A DNA stretch of 64,000 nucleotides from Coriobacteriia bacterium (GCA_009779855.1 WRBC01000001.1:21348-85347); one strand, 5' to 3'. Positions 1 to 10,943 are shown, counted from the first letter of the stretch. Made by a program: numbers and translations. The notes: generated by a model not told the origin, from the sequence alone.

Positions 1-190
1 GTTTATGAGTAGATTGTGTGGAAAATTAATGGAAAATTTCACCGCTAGCTGAAAAGTTCTACGCATAAGATACAGGGTTCATTCATAACCTTGCTTTAGT
101 GCTAAAATCAAAAAAAGACACAACTGTTGTAATCTTGCATGGGTATGCGTGCAAAGAATGCAGTATTTCATACTTTTGGTGAGGAGTAGC

Positions 191-631
191 ATGAAAAAAC
201 GAATACAAAGACAGGAAGTCATTCGCGATATTGTGCGTAGAGAGCGCATAAGAACGCAGCATGAAATCGTTGAATTTCTGCAGGAACATGGATTTAAGTG
301 TACTCAGGCGACTATCTCTCGTGACATTGAAGAGTTAAAACTTACTAAGTCAACAGGTGGTCATTATGTGCTTGCAGAGGATCAGCACTTGCAGCGAATG
401 GTTCACGATTTGGTAGAAAAGGTTGATAGGGCAGGAAATATGGTCGTGGTGCATGCTCAGGGAGGAACAGCTGCTGGTGTTGCAGCAGCAATTGATCAGG
501 CTAACCTCAATGGTATACTGGGTACTGTCTCTGGGGATACAACATTACTTTGTGTATGCTCAGACGAAGAGAAGGCCATTATGGTCGAAGAAGAATTGCT
601 CTACTTTATGGGAAGTATCCGGAAGTCATAG
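191..631 (+). CDS. argR: Arginine repressor ArgR
   Basis: ArgR-like N-terminal winged helix (RQEVIRDIVRRERIRTQHEIVEFLQEHGFKCTQATISRDIEELKL) and C-terminal oligomerisation/arginine-binding domain (GTAAGVAAAIDQANLNGILGTVSGDTTLLC); lies upstream of argGH. Start at internal ATG after GGTGAGGAG. Confidence 0.95.
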   Translation: MKKRIQRQEVIRDIVRRERIRTQHEIVEFLQEHGFKCTQATISRDIEELKLTKSTGGHYVLAEDQHLQRMVHDLVEKVDRAGNMVVVHAQGGTAAGVAAAIDQANLNGILGTVSGDTTLLCVCSDEEKAIMVEEELLYFMGSIRKS

Positions 632-785
632 AGAGGTCATGATTTTTAGCTTTGAGGGCATAGTATCACTTAATTGGACACAGGCACCTAGCGTAGATTG
701 TGCTGAATGTGTTCCATTCACTGTTTTTTCACGACGAATTTAGCAAGGGCTTGTCGACTGTATCGGCGGCTCTTGCCCCTAAAGT

Positions 786-810
786 AGCAACCCTTTCTGG
801 GTTGCGTTTT
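786..810 (+). terminator. Hairpin with T-rich tail between argR and argG
   Basis: GCAACCC-TTTCT-GGGTTGC followed by GTTTTGTC. Confidence 0.6.
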
Positions 811-869
811 GTCATTTCATAATGACTGATTATCGCCATTTAATCATTATTACTTAAGGAGTCGTGAAC

Positions 870-2087
870 ATGTCTAAAGAAATCTGCATATTGGCTTATT
901 CAGGAGGCCTTGATACCTCTGTCTGCATTAGATGGATTATCGAGAACTATAATCTAGATGTTATTGCCTGTTTAGTAGATGTTGGTCAAGAACAAGATGA
1001 AACTGTTGAGGAACTTGTCGAAAAGGCGCTTCACATAGGTGCTATTGAATCTTTTGCCTTGGATGTTAAGGATGAATTTGCCCATGAATATGTTGCCTTG
1101 GCTTGTATGGCAAACGGAATGTATGAGAATAAATATCCGCTGGTTTCTGCCCTATCGAGGCCATTGATTTCAAAGGCCTTGGTGAAAGCTGCTAAGGAAA
1201 AAGGGGCAAGTTATGTTGCTCATGGCTGCACAGGCAAGGGCAATGATCAGGTTCGTTTCGAGACTTCAATAGCTGCGCTTGATCCTAATATAACCATTTT
1301 AGGTCCCGTGCGTGAATGGGACTTGACTTCACGTGAGGCAGCGATGGATTACGCAGAGAAGTTTAATATTCCTGTGCCAACGACAAAGTGTACCCCTTAT
1401 TCCATTGATGACAACATGGTGGGCCGTGCTATCGAATGCGGAATTCTGGAAGACCCTAATAGTGCGCCACCAGAAGATGTTTTTACGTTAACACAGGACC
1501 CCAAAAGGGATGGGGCACCTGATGAAGAAATTATTACCTTAAAGTTTGAAGGAGGCTTGCCGACTGCCCTCAACGGGAAAGACATGAAGCTTGCAGACCT
1601 TCTTACTGAGCTCAATTTGATAGCGGGATCTCACGGTATTGGACGTATTGATATGGTTGAGAACCGTCTTGTTGGGGTAAAGTCTCGTGAGGTCTATGAG
1701 GCTCCTGGCATGATGACTTTAATCACTGCACATAAGGCACTAGAAGAGTTAACTTTAGAACGTGACCTTTCGCATTACAAGCTAACATTAGAGCAAGAAT
1801 GGTCCCGTCTGGTGTATTCAGGCATGTGGTTTAGTCCGCTTAAATTAGCGATTGATGCCTTTGTGGCAAATACGCAGACTTATGTAACGGGCGAGGTTCG
1901 CTTATCACTCTACCGGGGGAATTGCGCGGTAGTAGGAAGGACAAGTCCCTACTCGCTTTATTGCTATGGATTGGCAACTTACGATTGCTCGGACCAATTC
2001 AATCACAAGGCGGCAAAGGGCTTTATGGAGCTCTACAGTCTACCGGTCAAAGTATGGTCGAAAGTTCAAGTAGGTCATGAATCATAA
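870..2087 (+). CDS. argG: Argininosuccinate synthase
   Basis: AYSGGLDTSVCIRWI N-type ATP pyrophosphatase motif, AHGCTGKGNDQVRFE; RBS AAGGA upstream of ATG. Confidence 0.97.
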   Translation: MSKEICILAYSGGLDTSVCIRWIIENYNLDVIACLVDVGQEQDETVEELVEKALHIGAIESFALDVKDEFAHEYVALACMANGMYENKYPLVSALSRPLISKALVKAAKEKGASYVAHGCTGKGNDQVRFETSIAALDPNITILGPVREWDLTSREAAMDYAEKFNIPVPTTKCTPYSIDDNMVGRAIECGILEDPNSAPPEDVFTLTQDPKRDGAPDEEIITLKFEGGLPTALNGKDMKLADLLTELNLIAGSHGIGRIDMVENRLVGVKSREVYEAPGMMTLITAHKALEELTLERDLSHYKLTLEQEWSRLVYSGMWFSPLKLAIDAFVANTQTYVTGEVRLSLYRGNCAVVGRTSPYSLYCYGLATYDCSDQFNHKAAKGFMELYSLPVKVWSKVQVGHES

Positions 2088-3489
2088 AAAGCCTGCCTGG
2101 AGCGGACGTTTCTCAGATATACCCAGCGAAGAGCTGTTAGCTTTTGGTGCCTCATTGCCTATTGATAAGCGAATGTGGCGCCAAGACATAGCAGGGTCTA
2201 TTGCTCATGCCAAAATGCTTGCACGCCAAGGTGTTTTGACTCAGCATGAGGCTGATGCCATCACATCGGGCTTGAGTCAGATTGCCCAACAGATAGAAGT
2301 GGGCGAGTTTGAATGGTCTTTGGATGACGAGGATGTCCATATGGCTATTGAACGTGCTCTTACTAGTCTGATCGGAGAAGATGGCGCGCGGTTACATACG
2401 GGGCGTAGCAGGAACGATCAAGTTGCAACTGATACGCGACTCTATATGAAGGAGCGCACGCTCTCTATTGCTCGTGCTCTTAACGCTTTGCGCCTTACCC
2501 TAGTCGAACTTGCAGAGCGCAGCATAGAGATAACTGTGCCGGGGTATACGCATTTGCAAAAAGCTCAGCCCATTAGCTTAGCGCATTACTATCTAGCCTA
2601 CAGTCAGATGTTTGCACGTGACTTTAAGCGCTTTTTGACAGCATATGAAGCAGCCGATTATAGTCCGCTGGGAAGTGCTGCACTGGCGGGTACTAGTTAC
2701 CCCTTGGACCGGGACTTTACTGCGCGCGAGTTAGGTTTTTCAAAAGTGACAATAAATGCTCTTGATGCTGTGAGTGATCGTGATTTTTTGCTTGATGCAG
2801 TTTATGCGGCTTCTGTGTGTCAGGTTCACCTTTCACGCCTATCAGAAGAGCTTATTCTTTGGACAACAGAAGAGTTTGGATTTTTGCAATTGCCTGATCG
2901 CTATTCAACGGGATCATCTATTATGCCGCAAAAGAAAAACGCTGATTTTGCAGAGCTTATTCGGGGTAAGACTGGCCGTGTAGTGGGGGACCTTAATGCG
3001 CTATTGGTTACGTTAAAGGGATTACCTTTGGCGTACAACAAGGACATGCAGGAGGATAAAGAACCTGCCTTTGATGCAATGGACACTATTGAGCAGTGCG
3101 TTAAGGTGATGACAGGAATGATCGCAGGCCTTACCCCCAATGAAGAGCGTATGGAAAAGGCATCTACAGGCGGATTTATGGCAGCAACAGATCTTGCAGA
3201 TTACCTGGTTGAGAAGTGTCACCTTCCCTTTAGGCAAGCTTATGAAATCGTGGGAAGTGTTGTATTATCCTGCGAACGCCAAGGGCGCACACTGCAAGAT
3301 TTGAGTATCGATGAATTGCAAGGCTTCTTTGCGGGCTTTGGGCGTGATGTAGAGACGGCGCTGCGTATTGATAAGGTAGTTGAAGCACGCTCAACAGAAG
3401 GCGGGACTTCCCCTAAGGCTATTGCAGTTCAACTGGAGAAGACTAAGCAAGTCTACAGCCTGGACGAACAAAGACTAGCCCTACTCTAG
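2077..3489 (+). CDS. argH: Argininosuccinate lyase
   Basis: Fumarase/ASL signature GSSIMPQKKN; overlaps the argG end. Confidence 0.97.
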   Translation: MNHKKPAWSGRFSDIPSEELLAFGASLPIDKRMWRQDIAGSIAHAKMLARQGVLTQHEADAITSGLSQIAQQIEVGEFEWSLDDEDVHMAIERALTSLIGEDGARLHTGRSRNDQVATDTRLYMKERTLSIARALNALRLTLVELAERSIEITVPGYTHLQKAQPISLAHYYLAYSQMFARDFKRFLTAYEAADYSPLGSAALAGTSYPLDRDFTARELGFSKVTINALDAVSDRDFLLDAVYAASVCQVHLSRLSEELILWTTEEFGFLQLPDRYSTGSSIMPQKKNADFAELIRGKTGRVVGDLNALLVTLKGLPLAYNKDMQEDKEPAFDAMDTIEQCVKVMTGMIAGLTPNEERMEKASTGGFMAATDLADYLVEKCHLPFRQAYEIVGSVVLSCERQGRTLQDLSIDELQGFFAGFGRDVETALRIDKVVEARSTEGGTSPKAIAVQLEKTKQVYSLDEQRLALL

Positions 3490-3550
3490 ATCCTCTCAGC
3501 TCAGACGCTCCGTTTTCGCATAGTAAGCCTTCTCTTCTATACGACAAAAA

Positions 3551-3582
3551 GAAAGCCGCTGGGAAAATCCCAGCGGCTTTTG
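3551..3582. terminator. Bidirectional intrinsic terminator between convergent argH and PBP gene
   Basis: AAAGCCGCTGGGAAAATCCCAGCGGCTTTT, perfect GC-rich stem with A/T flanks. Confidence 0.9.
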
Positions 3583-5844
3583 CTATGGTGTCGGAGAGGT
3601 CGGAGTTGACGTATCCGGCGGTGGAGCCGGTGGCGGAGTGGTTGTTGGTGGTGGGGTAGTTGCACCTGGCGGTGGCGCTGCTGGTGCGTCCGCGTTGTTG
3701 TCTGAACCACCTGGACGGGGGCCTCTAGATATGGTGATTGTTACACTTGACCCACTAAAGCTTGCACTAATGATTCTTCCCGCTGGGACTGTATCAGAGT
3801 ATGCCTCTGTTGTAGAGACATCGAAGCCTGAGAGCATTGCACGGGCTTGCGCAAGCGTAAGACCCGCAAGGCTTGGATTGCTGTCTGAGTCGTCATCGGA
3901 CGCACTGCTTGTAGTAGGTAGGTTAAACTGCGCATTATTAAAAGGTGGAGGCGCAGCTGTAGCGAAGCGTCTAGGTTCATATTCTTGTAAAGCAACCTGC
4001 ATGAAGTCACGCCAGATAGGAGCAGATATGGTGCCCCCAAAGCCGCGACTTCCATTTAAAAAGATGGTTTTTTCCTCTTTGTGTCCTACCCAAACGGCAG
4101 TTGATAATACTGGGGTATAGCCCATAAACCAAACATCACGGTTTTGCTGACTTGTCCCTGTCTTTCCAGCAACTTGCCAGCCGGATACGCGCGCACGCGA
4201 GCCTGTTCCGCCTGTAATTGTTCCCATAAGTACCTGTGTAGATGCCCAGGATACCTCTGGGGTCAAGGCTTCAGAGGTGGTGTCTTCCCATTCAAAAATG
4301 GTTTCACCATTGCGGTCAATGACCTCAGTGATAGAAACAGGGTCTCGCTGGGTGCCTCCCGCTGCAAGAGTAGACCCTGCAGTCGCCATCTCATATACGG
4401 TGACCCCTTGTGCACCTAATACGATTGAAGGGAAGGGTTGTAGCTCTGTAGTGATACCCATTCGGTTAGCAACATCCACAATAGAGTCCGCACCAATCTC
4501 ATAAGCAAGACGTGCCATTCCTGTATTAATAGATGCAGCCATTGTAGAGCTGAGCGACATCATGCCGCGACCACGTCCCTCGGCGTTGTTAACAATCCAG
4601 CGATTGCCCCCTGAGCCGATAGTGGCAGGTGATGATGAGTCAAGCCTAAAAGATGGCGACATACCTTTTTCAATGGCTGCAATCATACCGAAGGTCTTGA
4701 AGGTACTACCAGGTTGACGTCTAGCCTGCGTTGCCAGGTTGAAGTTATCTGCTGCAAAGTCACGTCCACCAACCATGGCGATAACATGTCCTGTGTCTAC
4801 CTCAATTGAGACAAGAGCTCCTTCAGGGTTGCTGGGGTCACTCCCAATCATGTCCCAGACGGCAGTTTCTGCTACTCGCTGCATTCTTGTGTCAAGTGTT
4901 GTGTGGACCTCAAGCCCTCCACCAAAAACGTCAGCCTCAGAGAAGTTATTTTGCAATTCGCGACGAATGTGGGTGACAAAATAGCCTGCATCATAAATGC
5001 CATGCTCAGGACTGTCAATGCGGTCCAAATCTAAAGGAGCCTCTTCAGCTTCGTGACGCTGTTCATAGGTAATCTTTTCATTTTCATACATACGGTGCAG
5101 TACATGTGCACGTCTTTGTAGGGTAAGTTCAGGATTATTATAAGGATTAAGTGCGTTAGGGCGCTGAGGGATTCCAGCAAGTGCTGCAGCTTGTGCTAGA
5201 TTTAGGTCGCTTGCAGGAATACCGAAGTATGTGTAGCTGGCAATTTGAATCCCGTGGGCTCCTGCCCCAAAAAACACTGTGTTTAAGTACATCTCGAGGA
5301 TTTCTTCTTTACTGAAGTGATTTTCAACTTCTATAGCAAGGTAAGCTTCGCGCAATTTGCGGCGCAGTGACATATCGGTTGCCTCATCGCGCAGCACTGT
5401 TTGGCGGACATATTGCTGTGTAATGGTCGAGCCACCCTCACGTGAGCCTAGCGCAGTCATTACTGTTGCGCGCGCAATACCCTGCATGTCAACACCTTCA
5501 TGCTCGAAGAAGCGTTCATCTTCTACGGCTACAATGGCCTCCAGAATGTAGGGCGACATATCATCAATGGAAATAGGTTCACGATTTTCTAGGAAAAAGC
5601 GCGCCAATAGAACTCCATCAGCGGAATAGACACGTGTGGGCTGTGAAGTATCAAAAGATGTTGGATTGGTATAGTCAGGTAGGTCTTCGAGCCAGCTCAA
5701 GGCAACCAGAGCTACCGATCCCATTGCAGCAGCAGTACTAAGTATCATGCCTAAAATAAGGGAAACAATGACAAGGACAATCTTATTAATTCGAGACGAA
5801 CGGCGGCGATTGCGCGCACGGCTTCTACGAGCATTAGATGACAT
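3583..5844 (-). CDS. Class A penicillin-binding protein (transglycosylase/transpeptidase) with C-terminal PASTA-like and Pro-rich tail
   Basis: GT51 motifs (EDERFFEHEGVD, GGSTITQQYVRQ), transpeptidase SxxK (GSTFKT) and KTGTSQ; PASTA-like segment (SLAGLTLAQARAMLSGFDVS). Confidence 0.95.
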   Translation of the reverse strand: MSSNARRSRARNRRRSSRINKIVLVIVSLILGMILSTAAAMGSVALVALSWLEDLPDYTNPTSFDTSQPTRVYSADGVLLARFFLENREPISIDDMSPYILEAIVAVEDERFFEHEGVDMQGIARATVMTALGSREGGSTITQQYVRQTVLRDEATDMSLRRKLREAYLAIEVENHFSKEEILEMYLNTVFFGAGAHGIQIASYTYFGIPASDLNLAQAAALAGIPQRPNALNPYNNPELTLQRRAHVLHRMYENEKITYEQRHEAEEAPLDLDRIDSPEHGIYDAGYFVTHIRRELQNNFSEADVFGGGLEVHTTLDTRMQRVAETAVWDMIGSDPSNPEGALVSIEVDTGHVIAMVGGRDFAADNFNLATQARRQPGSTFKTFGMIAAIEKGMSPSFRLDSSSPATIGSGGNRWIVNNAEGRGRGMMSLSSTMAASINTGMARLAYEIGADSIVDVANRMGITTELQPFPSIVLGAQGVTVYEMATAGSTLAAGGTQRDPVSITEVIDRNGETIFEWEDTTSEALTPEVSWASTQVLMGTITGGTGSRARVSGWQVAGKTGTSQQNRDVWFMGYTPVLSTAVWVGHKEEKTIFLNGSRGFGGTISAPIWRDFMQVALQEYEPRRFATAAPPPFNNAQFNLPTTSSASDDDSDSNPSLAGLTLAQARAMLSGFDVSTTEAYSDTVPAGRIISASFSGSSVTITISRGPRPGGSDNNADAPAAPPPGATTPPPTTTPPPAPPPDTSTPTSPTP

Positions 5845-6060
5845 CGTGTTGCATTGCTCCTTAACTGGTAAATAAACACACTAACTCTCGAATTATACCG
5901 ACCAGTTCTGATATTCGCACCTGACTGGCAACCATTGTGTTCTATCCGTCATTTTCAAGCCTTGCAAAGCGCAGAACGTAGTATCATGAGACCTGCTGTC
6001 ACGGTATTTGGATGGCAGCCAGGCGCTAACGCCTAACGCAGAAAGAATAGAAGGATTCAC

Positions 6061-8298
6061 ATGGAACTATTAGCACCAGCTGGAAATAAAGATGCTTTTT
6101 ACGCAGCTCTTGGTAGTGGAGCAGATGCCATTTTTCTAGGAACCGACATGCTTAATGCTCGTCGGCTGGCTCAGAATATCAAGCAGTCAGAATTGGCTGA
6201 TCTTGTACGTCTTGCACATCTTTTTGATGCAAAGGTTTATTTAACCTTAAACACAGTGATTCTGGGGGCAGAGTTTGACCAAGCCATAGAGCTTGCTGCC
6301 AGCGCCTGGAAAGATGGAGTCGATGCAATTATTGTGCAGGATTTTGGGCTAATTGCCCGTCTGCGCGAGTGTATGCCTCAGGTACGCATCCACGCTTCAA
6401 CCCAGATGAATATTCACAGTCAGGATAGTTTACGTGCACTAGCGAAGTTAGGTGTTGCGCGTGTAACTTTAAGCCGTGAAATGTCACTTTCAGACATTGA
6501 GGTACTTGCTGCCGTTGGGCGTGAAGTTGGCATCGAGGTAGAGGTCTTTGGTCACGGGGCATTATGCGTGTCTTATTCGGGGCAATGCCTGTTTTCGTCG
6601 CTTGTGGGCCGCCGTAGTGCAAATAGAGGCATGTGTGCTCAGCCCTGTAGACTACCTTATGAACTTATTGACCATCGTAGTGATGTGCATGAGGTGAAGG
6701 GCCCCTATTTGCTGTCCCCAAAAGATATAAGCAGCATTGATTACGTTCACCGCCTTAAGGCAGTGGGGGTTGCATCTTTAAAAATTGAAGGCAGAATGAA
6801 AAAGCCAGCCTATGTAGCTGCAGTCGTAGGCGCATACAGAACTGCCCTGGATGAGGCGCGCGGCAAAGACAGGGAAGAAGCTAGCCACGATGACTTAGGC
6901 AATCCTTACGATTCAAGGCAGGTACTAACAGATGCCTTTAACAGAGCCTTAACTTCTGGTTATCTGACTAATCAGCACGGTGAAGAATTGATAGATTACC
7001 ACCGTGTCAAAAACGAGTCCACTGCTCAGGCTCAGTCAGCTCTCAATATTCAAGCCAAGAAGTTCGTTGAAAAGATAGAGAGTTTCCAGCAGGGACTAGA
7101 TTTTGAAGCCATAATCGAGGCAGGACAGGTGCTTGTTGTTGAAGTGAGTGATGAAAAAGGCAACAAAGGTCGCTTTGAAGGGAGTCCTGTAGAAGTGGCT
7201 CGCACTAAGCCATTGGAAGAAGAGGACGTAAAGACACACCTTAACAGATTGGGCAATACTCCCTATGTAATGAACTCGCTTGAGCTTAAGTTGGATTCTG
7301 GGGCAGGAATGGGCTTCTCTACCCTTCACAAAGCGCGTCGAGAGGCTATTTCAGACTATGAAACACATCGCTTCTTCGCGAGTATTCCCCGTGTGGAAGC
7401 CTCTATTAACGTGGCGCGTAACAAGGCATTGCGTGACAGTCTTCCTAAGCGCAAGTTGAAGCGCAGTCTTAGTCCAGAAATCGTTGCAGTTGTGGGTTCA
7501 TTAAGTGCAGCGCGTGCTGTTCTCAATGCCGGTGCAAACGAAGCGCATGTTAATGCTTGGTTATTAGGGGAAGCAGAAGGCGACTCTTCAGAGATTTCAG
7601 GTATTGTGCCTGTCTTGCCCCGTGTTGCTAAAGACAGTGAGCTTGATACTTATTACGGTATTGCAGAGCGCTTCGGAAGTGCTGTGTGTTCGACCTTGGG
7701 GCAATTGGAGACCTGCTTACAACGTGGCATTCCCGCGCAGGCACATTGGTCACTCAATGTGACTAATACCTACACAGTTTTTGCCTTGCAAAGCAATTAC
7801 GTTCCAACAAGGATTTGGTTGTCACCAGAACTTTCCGGACGTCAAATTGCAATGATTTCTCAGCAGAGTACTGTTCCCTTGGGGACAGCTCTCTTTGGTC
7901 AGCAAGAGGTAATGATTACTGAGGCCTGCATACTGGAGGGGTTAACTGATTCGGATAACCCCTGCACTCAAAGCTGTCTTGATTGCAATAGGCGCAAGCG
8001 CCATTATGCCTTGCGAGATAAAAAGGGATATTGTTTTCCCATAAGTACTGATCCTTTTGGGCGTAGCCATATATATAATTCGGTGCCACTAGACCTTTCA
8101 GCTGCAATGGATGAGCTTCTTGACTCAGGGGTAGCAGCATTGCGCCTGGATGTAGAGAATGCCCTCAACACACAAGCAGCAAAGGAAGTGGCTCGCGCCC
8201 GCAGGAACCTTATAGCCATGGCAGGGGAAGGGGAGGCAGAATTACCCAGGCGTCCTGACACGGTGACTAAAGGACACTTCTTCAGGGGAGTCGTCTAA
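6061..8298 (+). CDS. Peptidase U32 family protein
   Basis: MELLAPAGNKDAFYAAL, GRRSANRGMCAQPCRLPY, SLKIEGRMKKPAYVAAVVGAYR are U32 hallmarks. Confidence 0.93.
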   Translation: MELLAPAGNKDAFYAALGSGADAIFLGTDMLNARRLAQNIKQSELADLVRLAHLFDAKVYLTLNTVILGAEFDQAIELAASAWKDGVDAIIVQDFGLIARLRECMPQVRIHASTQMNIHSQDSLRALAKLGVARVTLSREMSLSDIEVLAAVGREVGIEVEVFGHGALCVSYSGQCLFSSLVGRRSANRGMCAQPCRLPYELIDHRSDVHEVKGPYLLSPKDISSIDYVHRLKAVGVASLKIEGRMKKPAYVAAVVGAYRTALDEARGKDREEASHDDLGNPYDSRQVLTDAFNRALTSGYLTNQHGEELIDYHRVKNESTAQAQSALNIQAKKFVEKIESFQQGLDFEAIIEAGQVLVVEVSDEKGNKGRFEGSPVEVARTKPLEEEDVKTHLNRLGNTPYVMNSLELKLDSGAGMGFSTLHKARREAISDYETHRFFASIPRVEASINVARNKALRDSLPKRKLKRSLSPEIVAVVGSLSAARAVLNAGANEAHVNAWLLGEAEGDSSEISGIVPVLPRVAKDSELDTYYGIAERFGSAVCSTLGQLETCLQRGIPAQAHWSLNVTNTYTVFALQSNYVPTRIWLSPELSGRQIAMISQQSTVPLGTALFGQQEVMITEACILEGLTDSDNPCTQSCLDCNRRKRHYALRDKKGYCFPISTDPFGRSHIYNSVPLDLSAAMDELLDSGVAALRLDVENALNTQAAKEVARARRNLIAMAGEGEAELPRRPDTVTKGHFFRGVV

Positions 8299-8451
8299 GT
8301 TCTTTGCGTATAAAATAAAGGGCAAAAATTGCAATAATAGTTATCATTGCTTTGAAATTATTGTTGGCGTTAGCTATAATAAATGGCGGACAGTTAACGA
8401 AGCATGGTAATCTCGTCTGATGCCGTGCAGTATCAGGAGGTTCTAATCCTT

Positions 8452-8868
8452 ATGAAAAAAATTCTATCGTCGTCAAAATTACTTATTTTAGCTGTACTTA
8501 TGCTAACTGTTGCAGTCTTTGCCTTTGGCTGTGGGAGTGACGGACTCTCAGTGGGCGAGGTGCAGCACGATCCTTTCGCTTTTGCGGGAGAGGTCACTAT
8601 CAACGGAACTGTTACAAGCTTTTCACCAGAAAATCCCAATCTTTTTGGTGTCATGGATACTGATGAACTTCTAATCTGTGGCCGTATGGATGGCTCTTGT
8701 GGCGCTTGGATTATGCCTACTCTCTATGCGGGAGCTCAACTTCCTGCAATTACCCCAGGGGATAATGTTGTACTTACGGGAGAATTCGTCAATATGGGGG
8801 ACATGGTAACCTTCCAAGTTACTGATCTTGATGTTGGCAATAACATCTTGAACCAGCTCCCGCAGTAG
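8452..8868 (+). CDS. Small lipoprotein, OB-fold-like
   Basis: Signal peptide followed by Cys (AVFAFGCGSDG); mature part resembles tRNA_anti/OB-type lipoproteins (FAGEVTINGTVTSFSPENPNLFGVMDT). Confidence 0.7.
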   Translation: MKKILSSSKLLILAVLMLTVAVFAFGCGSDGLSVGEVQHDPFAFAGEVTINGTVTSFSPENPNLFGVMDTDELLICGRMDGSCGAWIMPTLYAGAQLPAITPGDNVVLTGEFVNMGDMVTFQVTDLDVGNNILNQLPQ

Positions 8869-8979
8869 CTAATCTTTTATTTGACTGATCTCTTAGGTTT
8901 GAGTGTGGCAAATAATGAACTTACTAGGGCATCTGCTTATCTGCTTTACTCGGTACATTAGAAATTCAAAAGGACTAAT

Positions 8980-10140
8980 ATGAATACTTTTAAGCTAGTT
9001 GTGCGTAATATTACGCGCAGAAAAGGACGCTTTATATTTACTTTGCTCGGTATTGCTATTGGCATGGCAGCTTTTGTAGCTCTGCTTGCACTAGGTGGCG
9101 GTATGCGTGCAGAGATTCGCAATCAGGCACACGCAATGGGTTCAAACTTAATTGTTACCCCAACTGATTGGTGCACCTTTGATCAGATTTCAATCTTTAC
9201 GGGGGAGCCCCTGCCTGCATCGCTTTCGATCTCTGTTCTTGACGAGATTCGTTCTATTGACGGCATCCTCGCTGCCCCTTATTTAACGCAGGCTTCAGCG
9301 ATTGACATGACTCCAGTCGCCGTAATTGGTGTTGAAGTTGGAACCATGCAGGAGTTTAGTAACTGGGAAATGGCTGACGGTCAGTACTTCAGCACCGACA
9401 CAGATAGATCCGTTGTTTTAGGTTCTGATATTGCTGACCAATTTGACTTAGGGGTTGGACAGGAAGTAACTATCCGCGGTGAAGGCTTTCCTGTTATTGG
9501 TGTTCTTGAACCTGTGGGCAATTTGGATGACTTAGGTGTGTATCTTCCTATTCCTGTGGTGCAAGAAGCCTTTGAAGTTGATGACAATATCTCTTACATT
9601 GGAGTTCAGGTAGAAAATGTAGAAGAGATAGAAAGTTATACAGCAGCAATCCTTGACCGTGTAAATGTTGCAGTGAGTTCTGATGAACAATTGCTAGAGT
9701 CGGTACTTGCAATTTTAGGTTCTGTTGAAGTAACCCTGCAGGCAGTTGCAGCGATATCATTGATTGCCGCATCTTTCGGAATCATTAACACCATGATGAC
9801 AGCCATCTATGAGCGTCGTCGAGAAATTGGTATTTTGCGCTCTATTGGTAGCAAGAGGATTGATATTTTCAAAATATTTATGCTTGAGTCTGCCATTTAC
9901 GGTTTGCTGGGCGGCGTACTGGGATCAATCATTGGTGCCCTTGTTTCACTGTTCGCTGCACCAACTATCATGGCAGGATTTGATCAAATCATGAAGGGTG
10001 CTTCGCTGGAGGCAAACATTGAGCCTATGACTATTGTAATAGCCATTGGACTGTCGGTAGCAATCGCCGTTGTTGCAGGTCTCTATCCTGCATGGAAAGC
10101 ATCAAACCTAACCCCTGTGGAGGCGATTAGTTATGAATAG
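8980..10140 (+). CDS. ABC transporter permease, MacB/FtsX-like
   Basis: MacB-PCD N-terminus (RNITRRKGRFIFTLLGIAIGMAAFVALL) and FtsX domain (IYERRREIGILRSIGSKRIDIFKIFMLES). Confidence 0.92.
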   Translation: MNTFKLVVRNITRRKGRFIFTLLGIAIGMAAFVALLALGGGMRAEIRNQAHAMGSNLIVTPTDWCTFDQISIFTGEPLPASLSISVLDEIRSIDGILAAPYLTQASAIDMTPVAVIGVEVGTMQEFSNWEMADGQYFSTDTDRSVVLGSDIADQFDLGVGQEVTIRGEGFPVIGVLEPVGNLDDLGVYLPIPVVQEAFEVDDNISYIGVQVENVEEIESYTAAILDRVNVAVSSDEQLLESVLAILGSVEVTLQAVAAISLIAASFGIINTMMTAIYERRREIGILRSIGSKRIDIFKIFMLESAIYGLLGGVLGSIIGALVSLFAAPTIMAGFDQIMKGASLEANIEPMTIVIAIGLSVAIAVVAGLYPAWKASNLTPVEAISYE

Positions 10141-10876
10141 CAGCATAAGTAACGATACAAGCAAGAACGTGAAGGGCAGCGAAAACGAAGCGATTATTAA
10201 GACTCATGACTTAGTTAAGACCTATACAAAGGGAAAGATTGAAACATATGCACTTCGCGGGGTTAGCATGGAAATTCCCAGAGGTTCTTTTTCCTGCATC
10301 ATTGGACCTTCAGGTCATGGGAAATCTACCCTAATGCATCTGATTGGAGGACTGGACCGTGCCAGCTCTGGTGATGTAGTCATAGACGGGATAAAAATTG
10401 CTGACCTTAACGATAATGAGCTTTCAGAACTTCGTGCAAGTAAGATAGGCTTTGTCTTTCAGTTCTTTAATCTGCTGCAAAATCTTACTGCAGTCGAAAA
10501 CATCGAAACCGCTATGATGTTTAGCAAAAATGCACCAGGCAATAGCAAGGAACAGCGTGTAAAAGCGTTGGAATTGTTGCGGTTAGTAGGTCTTGAAGAT
10601 AAGGCACATGCGAAACCAAATGAACTTTCTGGTGGGCAACAGCAAAGAGTGTCCATTGCAAGATCACTGGCAAACGATCCAGAAATCTTGCTTATGGATG
10701 AGCCTACTGGTAACCTAGACTCAAAGTCAGAAGAAGAAGTATTGGATCAGTTGCTGAAGATTCATGCGACAGGTAAGACCGTTGTGATTGTTACTCATAA
10801 CACAGAAGTGTCTGATAGGGCTGAGATTCTTTATGAAGTTCGTGACGGTAAGCTTAATAGCGTCACTAAAAGATAG
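10133..10876 (+). CDS. ABC transporter ATP-binding protein, LolD/MacB-like
   Basis: Walker A GPSGHGKST, signature LSGGQQQRVSIARSL, Walker B ILLMDEPTGNLD; start overlaps permease end. Confidence 0.95.
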   Translation: MNSSISNDTSKNVKGSENEAIIKTHDLVKTYTKGKIETYALRGVSMEIPRGSFSCIIGPSGHGKSTLMHLIGGLDRASSGDVVIDGIKIADLNDNELSELRASKIGFVFQFFNLLQNLTAVENIETAMMFSKNAPGNSKEQRVKALELLRLVGLEDKAHAKPNELSGGQQQRVSIARSLANDPEILLMDEPTGNLDSKSEEEVLDQLLKIHATGKTVVIVTHNTEVSDRAEILYEVRDGKLNSVTKR

Positions 10877-10943
10877 TAGTACGTGAAGGCCGATAGGTAA
10901 GACTTATCAATAATGAAGAGTTAAGTAAGAGAGGTATTTGCAG

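Noticed and set aside
83-289. 68-aa minus-strand ORF at the argR 5' end
   Set aside because: Overlaps argR start and upstream region; no homology features.
423-743. 106-aa + strand ORF overlapping argR
   Set aside because: Out-of-frame overlap with a confident argR; no RBS or domain.
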